The position numbers and the translations under genes were made by a program. Below are positions 25,291-33,034 of a stretch of 42,971 nucleotides of DNA, one piece after another. This stretch comes from an uncultured Pelagibacteraceae bacterium (GTDB lineage: Bacteria; Pseudomonadota; Alphaproteobacteria; Pelagibacterales; Pelagibacteraceae), in contig CACIBQ010000005.1 in assembly GCA_902584915.1 (NCBI GenBank), positions 1 through 42,971 of the forward strand. The letters run 5' to 3'. Under the pieces are notes generated by a model. That model was given only the letters and a program-made list of their open reading frames with translations. It was not told the origin of the DNA and did not search any database. The number at the start of each line of letters is the position of its first letter. Position 1 is the stretch's first letter.

Positions 25291-26454
25291 ATGTCGAAAA
25301 ATATAAGTAATTTATCTGGAAGAATAGGTCTTAAAAATAACTTGTTTCAAAAATTATCTGAAAGATCTCTAAAATCAAAAAATGATTCAGGAATAAAAGA
25401 AATTGCAGATGAATATAAAATGGGTGTTTCTACAATTCATGGAGCAGAAAGTTTTTATGAATTTTTAAGACCTGCTCACAGAGAAAAGAAAGCATTTGTT
25501 TGTAACGGTAGTGCATGTATGTGTGCTGGTACCCAAGAATCTTTAAAAAAAAAATTAAAAGAAAAATTGGGTGAGAATAAAGTTGGTGAAATGTTTTGTT
25601 TAGGACATTGTTACGAAAATCATGCTTTTCATTACAATGGTGAAAACTACGCTGGTAATGATATAAATCAAATAGATAAAATTATTAAAGGAGAAAATAT
25701 TCCACAAGAAAAATATTTTTCGAAGAGTTTTGCAAAAACAAGCTTTTTGATGGACGATAAACTGTCTAGTCTTGATCAATTTAAAGATAACTTAAATAAA
25801 TTTTTAAAAACTGATAAAAAAGAAATTATAAATTCTTTGCTTTCATCTAATTTAACTGGAAGAGGTGGTGCTGGATTTCCAACAGGTATGAAATGGGATT
25901 TCTGCAGTAAAGCTAATTCACAGAAAAAGTATGTAGTGTGTAATGCCGACGAAGGAGACTCGGGAGCATTTTCTGATAGATATTTATTAGAAGATCAACC
26001 TTTAAAAGTTTTATTTGGAATGATTATTTGTGGTTACGTAATCGATAGTGATGAAGGGGTGCTTTATATTAGAGGAGAATATCCAAAATCAATAGAAGCA
26101 ATTAACGGAAGTATAAACTCTTTAAAAGAAGCAGGATTGTTAGGTGAAAAAATATTAGGTACAGATTTTTCTTTTGATTTAAACATATGTATAGGTCAAG
26201 GAGCTTACATATGTGGAGAAGAAACAGCATTAATTGCTTCTATCGAAGGAAGAAGAGCAGAAGTAGATGTTAGACCACCATTTCCAGTAACAGAAGGATT
26301 ATATAAAAAACCAACTGTTGTAAATAATGTTGAAACTTTGGCTGCTGCCAGTGGAATATTACTAAATGGACCTGAAAAATTTTCTGCAATAGGAAATAAA
26401 AAATCTGCAGGAACAAAACTTGGAAAGAAGCACATATTTCAAAAAGAGTATTAA
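25291..26454 (+). CDS. truncated NuoE-NuoF fusion, formate dehydrogenase FdsG/FdsB type
   Basis: The frame encodes 387 residues. Residues 1 to about 130 are a NuoE/FdsG-like [2Fe-2S] domain with Cys71-x4-Cys76 and Cys103-x3-Cys107. From about residue 145 it is NuoF/FdsB-like, with GRGGAGFPTGMKW (FMN/NADH loop), NADEGDSGAFSDR, and GQGAYICGEETAL. After NNVETLAAA it runs to SAGTKL and then ends in an unrelated GKKHIFQKEY. A complete protein would continue about 170-190 residues with an SLBB domain and a four-cysteine [4Fe-4S] domain. The catalytic molybdenum subunit (FdsA/FdhF) that would follow is absent. The MATE gene starts 3 bases on. A deletion joining fdsB to the sequence before the MATE gene is the simplest reading. 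It is probably not functional as a full formate dehydrogenase. Confidence 0.8.
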   Translation: MSKNISNLSGRIGLKNNLFQKLSERSLKSKNDSGIKEIADEYKMGVSTIHGAESFYEFLRPAHREKKAFVCNGSACMCAGTQESLKKKLKEKLGENKVGEMFCLGHCYENHAFHYNGENYAGNDINQIDKIIKGENIPQEKYFSKSFAKTSFLMDDKLSSLDQFKDNLNKFLKTDKKEIINSLLSSNLTGRGGAGFPTGMKWDFCSKANSQKKYVVCNADEGDSGAFSDRYLLEDQPLKVLFGMIICGYVIDSDEGVLYIRGEYPKSIEAINGSINSLKEAGLLGEKILGTDFSFDLNICIGQGAYICGEETALIASIEGRRAEVDVRPPFPVTEGLYKKPTVVNNVETLAAASGILLNGPEKFSAIGNKKSAGTKLGKKHIFQKEY

Positions 26455-26457
26455 AAT

Positions 26458-27813
26458 ATGGATTTATTAAAAGAAAATATTCCTAAACTAGTTAAGAGAC
26501 TTGCTATACCTGCTAGTATAGGAACGTTATTTCAAACATTATACAATATTGTTGATACATTTTATGCTGGAAAAATATCTCCAGAAGCTTTATCAGCTTT
26601 AGGTAAATCATTTCCAATTTATTTTATAATAATAGCCGCTTCCATAGGTGTTACAGTGGCCGGAACATCCTTGATTGGAAATAGCATTGGAGAAAAAAAT
26701 GAAAAAAATACTTTATATTATTTCACGCATATAATTATTTATGGAATTTTTATTTCAATCCTCATTTCAGCATTTGGTTTAAATTATTCAGAAAACATAT
26801 TTTATATTATGGGGTCAACCAAAGAAGTTGTTGATTTGGGTCTTGAATATACAAATATTATTTTTTATGGTTCAATAATTTTTATTTCAGTTGTTTCACT
26901 AAACTCATTGCTGCACGCTGAAGGTGATACCAAAACTTATAGGAATGTTTTAATTTTATCTTTTTTTCTTAATATAATCTTAAACCCTATATTAATTTTT
27001 GGCTTTATGTTTATACCAGCAATGGGCGTTAAAGGCATAGGTATTTCAACTTTAATATCTCAATTAGTTTGTTTTATAATAATTTTTAAAAAAATATTAT
27101 CTAACAATAGAATTAAACTTCTGACTAAAGAATATTATTTATTTAAACTTACATATTTTAAAAATATTTTTTTTCAGTCTATGCCAATAATTATTTCAAT
27201 TTGTGCTTATTCGTTTGCTAGTGGAATTGTATTTACATATGTTGGTCAAGAAGGTGAATATGCAACAGCTGGATACGGTGCAGCATCTAGGTTTGAACAA
27301 ATTTTATTTTTACCTGTCCTAGGGATTAATACTGCTATAATTTCAATAATTGCTCAAAATTATGGAGCTATGAAATTTAATAGAATAAGAGAAACTTTTT
27401 TTACAGCAATAAAATATGCACTTTCAATTATGATATTTGCTGCATTTTTTGTTTTTCTATCGGCTGGTATTGTCACAAGTTTATTTTCAAATAATCCTGA
27501 TGTTATTGACTATGGTTCAAGATATTTAAGAATTTCTGCAATAGTTCTTCCGGCATATCCATTATTTTTTATATCTAACGGTTTCTTTATGGCCTTAAAA
27601 AAAGCTGAAAATGCTATGATTTCAAATATGATACGAAATTTATTATTGCCAATAACTGTTTTTTATTTGGCGGTTTATTTATCTGCTGATTTTAATACTT
27701 TTTTTTGGATTTGGGTATTCTTCAACTGGTCTTACTCATTAATATATCTATTAATTGTACTTTATTATTTAAGAAATCATCTAGATAAACCTAGAGCTGT
27801 CTTTAATCCATGA
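26458..27813 (+). CDS. MATE family efflux transporter
   Basis: This 451-residue protein has twelve predicted helices in two halves. Its start, IPKLVKRLAIPASIGTLFQT, and the following NIVDTFYAGKISPEALSALG are typical of MATE Na+- or H+-driven exporters in the DinF/NorM superfamily. The second half starts near FFQSMPIIISICAYSFASG. It begins 3 bases after the truncated formate dehydrogenase subunit, and its 3' end overlaps soxG by 33 bases on the other strand. Its placement suggests it lies next to a deletion or insertion edge. The cargo is unknown. Confidence 0.88.
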   Translation: MDLLKENIPKLVKRLAIPASIGTLFQTLYNIVDTFYAGKISPEALSALGKSFPIYFIIIAASIGVTVAGTSLIGNSIGEKNEKNTLYYFTHIIIYGIFISILISAFGLNYSENIFYIMGSTKEVVDLGLEYTNIIFYGSIIFISVVSLNSLLHAEGDTKTYRNVLILSFFLNIILNPILIFGFMFIPAMGVKGIGISTLISQLVCFIIIFKKILSNNRIKLLTKEYYLFKLTYFKNIFFQSMPIIISICAYSFASGIVFTYVGQEGEYATAGYGAASRFEQILFLPVLGINTAIISIIAQNYGAMKFNRIRETFFTAIKYALSIMIFAAFFVFLSAGIVTSLFSNNPDVIDYGSRYLRISAIVLPAYPLFFISNGFFMALKKAENAMISNMIRNLLLPITVFYLAVYLSADFNTFFWIWVFFNWSYSLIYLLIVLYYLRNHLDKPRAVFNP

Positions 27814-28341
27814 CCAAAGATGATTTGAAAAAGATCTTCTAACAAATAAATTTAAATCATTAATATTTTTATTATGTATAATTACATCAATATGATTAAG
27901 CAAAGTTTGAGTCACAGAGCCTTTAGTTTTTTTAAACTCATTAAAATTAAATGGACAGCCTGAAGCTAATAATTCAAAAACTTTTTTACCTTTTAAGTTA
28001 ATCATTATCCAATGATCACTTACGTTAGTGACTGAACCAATTTTAGCTTTAGATATTTCATTAAACAATTTATTTTCTAAAATATTTATATTATTTAAAT
28101 CAATTTTATTATTTGAATAGAGCAGCCATTCATCTGGGCCCAGCCATAGAATGTTTAAATTTTCATTTCCAGACGATGTATTAGATTCTGTTGGTGGAAT
28201 TATAGACAATTCTTTTCCAATTTTAGTTATAAAATCTCTACTTTTTCCTCTTAAGTTTATTTTAAGAATAGGTTCAACTTCTGAAATTTTTATTTCAGAA
28301 TATTCTTTTGTATCCATAATTGGAGAATTAAAATTAAGCAT
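27781..28341 (-). CDS. soxG: sarcosine oxidase gamma subunit
   Basis: SoxG is the small subunit of heterotetrameric sarcosine oxidase and has a fold related to the aminomethyltransferase family. The 186-residue protein has the pattern LNILWLGPDEWLLYS, then GSVTNVSDHWIMINLKG, and GSVTQTLLNHIDVIIH, which are characteristic. Its start overlaps the soxA stop by 8 bases. It is the last gene of the soxBDAG operon, and its 3' end overlaps the MATE gene by 33 bases. Confidence 0.85.
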   Translation of the reverse strand: MLNFNSPIMDTKEYSEIKISEVEPILKINLRGKSRDFITKIGKELSIIPPTESNTSSGNENLNILWLGPDEWLLYSNNKIDLNNINILENKLFNEISKAKIGSVTNVSDHWIMINLKGKKVFELLASGCPFNFNEFKKTKGSVTQTLLNHIDVIIHNKNINDLNLFVRRSFSNHLWSWIKDSSRFI

Positions 28342-31339
28342 TTAACCTCTTATTTTCTTTATCTAAAAAAACTGTATCAGTAATAGTTACACTAATATTT
28401 TTGTCTTTCATTGGAACAAACATTTTTTGACCCTTCAATTTTTTACCATTTTTTACTACAGCAAGAGCAATAGATTTATTTAAATTTGGACTATAATAAC
28501 TAGAGGTAACGTGACCAAGCATTTCAACAGGTTGACTGTTTGTTTCAGAAACTATTTGTGCCCCTTCTTCTAAAATTTCATTTGGATCATCTGTTAATAA
28601 TCCTACCAACTGTTTTCTATCTTCTCTAATTGTATCACTTCTATATAAAGATCTTTTACCAATAAAATCATATTTCTTTTTATTAATTATCCAATCCATC
28701 TGTAAATCTACAGGAGTCATTGTTCCATCAGTGTCTTGTCCAGCAATTATAAATCCTTTTTCAGCTCTAAGGAGGTGCATCGTTTCAGTCCCATAAGGTG
28801 TAATATTAAATTCTTTACCAGCTTCGAAACATTTTTCCCAAACAGATTTAGCATATGATGATTGAATATTAATTTCATAGCTGTGTTCACCGGTGAAACT
28901 GATTCTCATTACTCTACATTTGATATTATCTATTAATGCATTTTTGAAAGACATATGTGGAAATTCTTTGTCTGATAAATCTAAATCTGGAATTATTTTA
29001 GTAAGAATTCTTTTTGAATTTGGTCCACAAATGCTAACAGTCCCATAATGATCTGTGACTGAAGTTAAATAGACATCTAATTCAGGCCATTCCGTTTGTA
29101 GATAATCTTCCATTTTAGAAAGTACATTTGCTGCACCACCAGTTGTAGTAGTCATTAAGTAATGATTTTCACTTAATCTCGTAGTGACACCATCATCGTA
29201 TACCATTCCATCTTCATTGAGCATAAGTCCATATCTACATTTTCCTATTTCAAGTTTTGACCATGCATTTGTATAAATTCTATTTAAAAATTCAGATGCA
29301 TCACTTCCTTGAATATCTATTTTTCCAAGAGTAGATGCGTCTAAGATACCAGCGCTGTCTCTGGCCGCTTTACTTTCTCTTTGTACAGCTTCATGCATAT
29401 TTTCATTGCCTATTGGATAGTACCAGGCTCTCTTCCATTGTCCGACATTTTCAAATTCAGCTTTATTTTCTACATGCCATTCATGTATTGGTGTTTTTCT
29501 TGTAGTATCAAAAAATTCACCAACGTTTCTTCCAACAATCGTCCCGAATGTTAATGGAGTGTAAGGAGGCCTAAATGTAGTTGTACCCAATTCACCCATT
29601 TTAACACCAGCGGTTTCAGCTATAATTCCAAGTGCATGCATGTTAGATAATTTTCCTTGATCAGTAGCCATGCCAGTTGTTGTGTATCTTTTCACGTGCT
29701 CAATTGATTTAAAACCTTCTCTTAAAGCTAATTTTACATCATTAGCAGTAGAATCGTTTTGAAAATCTAAAAATTGTTTAGTTTTTCCCAATGGTTTATC
29801 TGATGGAAGTAGCCAAATATTTTTTTTGTCAATTTCTTTTGAGGAAATAATTTCTAAATTTTCATAATCGTTATTATTAATTTTTAAAAATTTGTTTGTT
29901 AAATTAACTGAATTTTTTATTACATCATCAAGCTCAAAATCACCATTACAAGATCCGATACTTATTTGGTCTAGCTCTGATTTATCTGGTAAAAAAACAT
30001 TATCAACATCTCTGAATTTAAGTTTACCACCAGACTGAGTAAATAAATGTACTCTTGGCGTCCAACCACCTGAAATACCCAGACAATCACATTTTTCTTT
30101 TATTTTTTTTCCTATAACAGTAGTAGCATCGTCAGACAATTTCATAAATTCAATAGAATTGATTTTTTTGTAACCGCTTGTATTAACAACTGAAGATTTC
30201 CAATAAATTTTAATACCTAATTTTTCAGCTTGTTTAACTATTAACGAATTAGTTTTATTTCTTATATCAATTACTGAATTAACAATTACACCACTATTGT
30301 TTAAAGAGATGGCAGTTTCATAAGCTGAATCATTATTTGTAAATAAAGATATTTTTTGTCCACATTTAACCCCGTAGTAATCTATGTACTTTTTGATCGA
30401 AGATGAAAGCATAATGCCAGGTCTATCATTATTGCTAAAAATCAATGGTCTTTCCATAGCTCCTGTAGCTATAATTACTTTTTTTGCCCTGATTTTCCAA
30501 AGTCTTTGACGAATTTTATCTCTTTTTTCATTTAAATCTAAATGATCAGTTAAATTTTCTCTAGCTAAAAGATAATTGTAGCTATGATAAGCAGCTAATG
30601 ATGTTCTTGTTTTTATAGTTAAATTTTTAAGTGAATTTAAAGTTTCAATTTCTTTTCTTAACCAATCGTTTGAATAAAAACTATTTATTTTAAAACATTC
30701 ATTTTTTTGGAAAAGAGTAGTTCCACCTAAGTTGTTTTTATCATCTATTAATACAGTATTTAAATTACTTTTAGCTGCTACTTTTGCGGCCATTATTCCA
30801 GATATACCTCCTCCAACAACTAAAACATCGCAGTGTAAATATCTATGATCATAAATATCTTTGTCCGGTTCTGTAGGTGATTTACCTAGACCTGCAGATT
30901 TTCTTATAAAGTATTCATATAATTTCCAAAAATTAGCAGGCCACATGAATGTTTTATAGTAGAAAGCCGCTGGTATAAGAGGAGAGAAAAAATTGTTTAC
31001 AGCTCCTATATCAAAATTAACACTTGGCCAGCAGTTTTGACTTGACGCTTCTAAACCTTCATATAATTCAATTTCAGTTGCTCTTGTATTAGGTTCTGTG
31101 ATTGAAGCATCATTTCCAACTTGTACGATTGCATTAGGCTCTTCAGAACCACATGCCATTATCCCTCTTGGACGATGATATTTAAAGCTTCTTCCCACAA
31201 GGTGAATATTATTTGCCAATAAAGCTGATGCCAAGGTATCACCTTTAAAACCATACAGTGTTTTCCCATCAAACTTAAAAGATATTTTAGTTGTTTGATC
31301 AATAAACTTATTATTTGTTATTCTTAAATTTTTACTCAT
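28334..31339 (-). CDS. soxA: sarcosine oxidase alpha subunit
   Basis: This 1001-residue subunit binds NAD+ and carries the tetrahydrofolate-binding half of the enzyme. The N-terminal ferredoxin-like segment FKGDTLASALLANNIHLVGR is followed by an NAD(P)-binding domain, VVGGGISGIMAAKVAA (about residues 176-191). A central linker follows, then from about residue 600 an aminomethyltransferase-like (GcvT) domain with ARDSAGILDASTLGKIDIQG and GEHSYEIN. The heterotetramer oxidises sarcosine to glycine and passes the methyl-derived carbon to tetrahydrofolate as 5,10-methylene-THF. It starts 1 base after the soxD stop. Length and domain order are normal. Confidence 0.95.
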   Translation of the reverse strand: MSKNLRITNNKFIDQTTKISFKFDGKTLYGFKGDTLASALLANNIHLVGRSFKYHRPRGIMACGSEEPNAIVQVGNDASITEPNTRATEIELYEGLEASSQNCWPSVNFDIGAVNNFFSPLIPAAFYYKTFMWPANFWKLYEYFIRKSAGLGKSPTEPDKDIYDHRYLHCDVLVVGGGISGIMAAKVAAKSNLNTVLIDDKNNLGGTTLFQKNECFKINSFYSNDWLRKEIETLNSLKNLTIKTRTSLAAYHSYNYLLARENLTDHLDLNEKRDKIRQRLWKIRAKKVIIATGAMERPLIFSNNDRPGIMLSSSIKKYIDYYGVKCGQKISLFTNNDSAYETAISLNNSGVIVNSVIDIRNKTNSLIVKQAEKLGIKIYWKSSVVNTSGYKKINSIEFMKLSDDATTVIGKKIKEKCDCLGISGGWTPRVHLFTQSGGKLKFRDVDNVFLPDKSELDQISIGSCNGDFELDDVIKNSVNLTNKFLKINNNDYENLEIISSKEIDKKNIWLLPSDKPLGKTKQFLDFQNDSTANDVKLALREGFKSIEHVKRYTTTGMATDQGKLSNMHALGIIAETAGVKMGELGTTTFRPPYTPLTFGTIVGRNVGEFFDTTRKTPIHEWHVENKAEFENVGQWKRAWYYPIGNENMHEAVQRESKAARDSAGILDASTLGKIDIQGSDASEFLNRIYTNAWSKLEIGKCRYGLMLNEDGMVYDDGVTTRLSENHYLMTTTTGGAANVLSKMEDYLQTEWPELDVYLTSVTDHYGTVSICGPNSKRILTKIIPDLDLSDKEFPHMSFKNALIDNIKCRVMRISFTGEHSYEINIQSSYAKSVWEKCFEAGKEFNITPYGTETMHLLRAEKGFIIAGQDTDGTMTPVDLQMDWIINKKKYDFIGKRSLYRSDTIREDRKQLVGLLTDDPNEILEEGAQIVSETNSQPVEMLGHVTSSYYSPNLNKSIALAVVKNGKKLKGQKMFVPMKDKNISVTITDTVFLDKENKRLNA

Positions 31340-31340
31340 T

Positions 31341-31616
31341 TTATTTTATTGGAGGTTTTTCCCCCATTTTGTAAACAGCATGAATTTTATCATTTGAAGT
31401 ATCTCTAACCATATTAAACCATTTTCTACATCCGTGAGCATGATTCCATCTTTCAAACTGAACACCTTTAATATTCTTTCTCATAAATAGGAATTCTGCC
31501 CATTGATCATCACTTAATTCTGTTGGTTGCTTTGGTCTTACAATATGAGCTTCTCCACCAGCTGAAAATTCACTTTGGTCTCTTTCACCACAATATGGAC
31601 AATTAATTAAAAACAT
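31341..31616 (-). CDS. soxD: sarcosine oxidase delta subunit
   Basis: This 91-residue zinc-binding subunit has Cys6 and Cys9 in NCPYCGERD and His59, His61 and Cys63 in NHAHGCRKWF. These match the known zinc site of the heterotetrameric enzyme. GGEAHIVRP and the tyrosine/tryptophan-rich middle are also typical. The start codon overlaps the soxB stop by one base, so translation is coupled. Confidence 0.95.
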   Translation of the reverse strand: MFLINCPYCGERDQSEFSAGGEAHIVRPKQPTELSDDQWAEFLFMRKNIKGVQFERWNHAHGCRKWFNMVRDTSNDKIHAVYKMGEKPPIK

Positions 31617-32878
31617 TAGTGTGCTACAGCAGCTGCTCCATGTTCATCAACAAGATCACCACTTACAAATCTATTAATATTAAAATCTGCATTTAGTTTA
31701 TGAGGATCATCGTTAGCAATAGTGTGTGCAAATAAATCGCCTGATCCTGGTGTAGCTTTAAATCCACCAGTACCCCAGCCGCAATTAAAATATAATCCTT
31801 TAATATGTGTTTTACTGATTATTGGACTAGCATCTGGGCAAATATCTACAATTCCTCCCCATTGTCTTAACATTTTCATTCTACTAAAAATAGGGTAGAG
31901 CTCCAATATAGCTTTTAAAGTTCCTTCAACAACATTATGACTTCCTCTTTGAGTATATGAAACATAAGCATCTGTTCCAGCTCCAATAACTAATTCTCCT
32001 TTATCAGATTGACTTACATATGCATGAACTGCATTAGACATAACAACTGTATCTATAATTGGTTTGACAGGTTCAGATACTAATGCTTGCAAAGGTTTAC
32101 TTTCAAGTGGTAATTTTAAATCAACCATATTTGCAATAACACTTGAATGTCCAGCAGCAACAACTCCAATTTTTTTTGTTTTTATAAATCCTTTTGTTGT
32201 TTCAATACCTTCAACACTATCACCAATCCTTTTTATTCCTTTTACTTCACAATTTTGAATAATATCCACACCCATAGCATCTGCTCCGCGTGCATAACCC
32301 CATGCAACAGCATCGTGTCTTGCGGTTCCAGCTCTTTTTTGTAAAGTTCCACCTAAAACTGGATATCTGATATTTGGAGATGTATTAATTATTGGGCAAA
32401 ATTTTTTAACTTCTTCTGTATTTAGGTAAACTGCATCGATACCATTTAATCTATTTGCGTGAGTTCTTCTTTTTAAATCTCTTACGTCTTGTAAATTATG
32501 AGCTAAGTTCATAACGCCTCTTTGACTGAACATGACATTATAATTAAGCTCTTGTGATAAACCTTCCCATATTTTTAATGCATGGTCATATAATCCAGCA
32601 CTAGCATCCCATAAATAGTTTGATCTAATTATTGTTGTATTTCTTCCTGTATTACCTCCGCCAATCCATCCTTTTTCGACTACTGCAATATTTGTCATAT
32701 TGTGCTTTTTTGCCAAATAATATGCTGTAGCAAGACCGTGACCACCACCACCAATTATAATTGCATCATACTCTTTTTTAGGCTCTGGATCTCTCCACGC
32801 ACGTTGCCAGTTTTCATGATAACTAAAAGCATTTTTTATTAACGAGAATATTGAGTATTTGTTTTTCATAATTTGCAC
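31616..32878 (-). CDS. soxB: sarcosine oxidase beta subunit
   Basis: The beta subunit carries non-covalent FAD and covalent FMN and holds the sarcosine oxidation site. The 420-residue protein has the FAD-binding motif [17 protein letters not shown] at about residues 39-55. His188 in [18 protein letters not shown] corresponds to the covalent FMN histidine. A C-terminal [17 protein letters not shown] matches the flavin-binding motif. It is the first gene of soxBDAG. A start at the second methionine (Met4) is also possible. The upstream spacer of 62 bases separates it from tRNA-Ser on the other strand and contains a 14-base palindrome. Confidence 0.95.
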   Translation of the reverse strand: MQIMKNKYSIFSLIKNAFSYHENWQRAWRDPEPKKEYDAIIIGGGGHGLATAYYLAKKHNMTNIAVVEKGWIGGGNTGRNTTIIRSNYLWDASAGLYDHALKIWEGLSQELNYNVMFSQRGVMNLAHNLQDVRDLKRRTHANRLNGIDAVYLNTEEVKKFCPIINTSPNIRYPVLGGTLQKRAGTARHDAVAWGYARGADAMGVDIIQNCEVKGIKRIGDSVEGIETTKGFIKTKKIGVVAAGHSSVIANMVDLKLPLESKPLQALVSEPVKPIIDTVVMSNAVHAYVSQSDKGELVIGAGTDAYVSYTQRGSHNVVEGTLKAILELYPIFSRMKMLRQWGGIVDICPDASPIISKTHIKGLYFNCGWGTGGFKATPGSGDLFAHTIANDDPHKLNADFNINRFVSGDLVDEHGAAAVAH

Positions 32879-32895
32879 AAAATTACTTGATTAAT

Positions 32896-32909
32896 ATTGA
32901 ATATTCAAT
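32896..32909. promoter_or_regulatory. perfect 14-bp palindrome between soxB and tRNA-Ser
   Basis: ATTGAATATTCAAT is a perfect inverted repeat in the 62-base divergent spacer, 18 bases from the soxB start. It could be an operator for a dimeric regulator of soxBDAG, or part of a promoter (TTGAAT). The low-complexity A/T context means chance is quite possible. Confidence 0.25.
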
Positions 32910-32940
32910 GATTTCAAGTTACACACTTAGTATCTTAAAA

Positions 32941-33034
32941 GGTGAGGTGGGTGAGCTGGTTTAAACCAGGAGTTTGCTAAACTTCCGTACGTTATAATGA
33001 CGTACCGAGGGTTCGAATCCCTCCCTCACCGCCA
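32941..33034 (+). tRNA. tRNA-Ser (anticodon GCT)
   Basis: The 94-base gene folds as a serine tRNA. The acceptor stem is GGTGAGG with CCTCACC, followed by discriminator G and an encoded CCA at 33032-33034. The anticodon GCT is at 32976-32978 in loop TTGCTAA. A long variable arm, built on GTACGT with ACGTAC, identifies a class II tRNA. The T arm has GGTTCGAATCC. It reads AGC and AGT codons. The 3' CCA abuts the stop codon of the convergent transglycosylase gene with no gap. A TAGTAT 9 bases upstream may be its -10. Confidence 0.97.
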
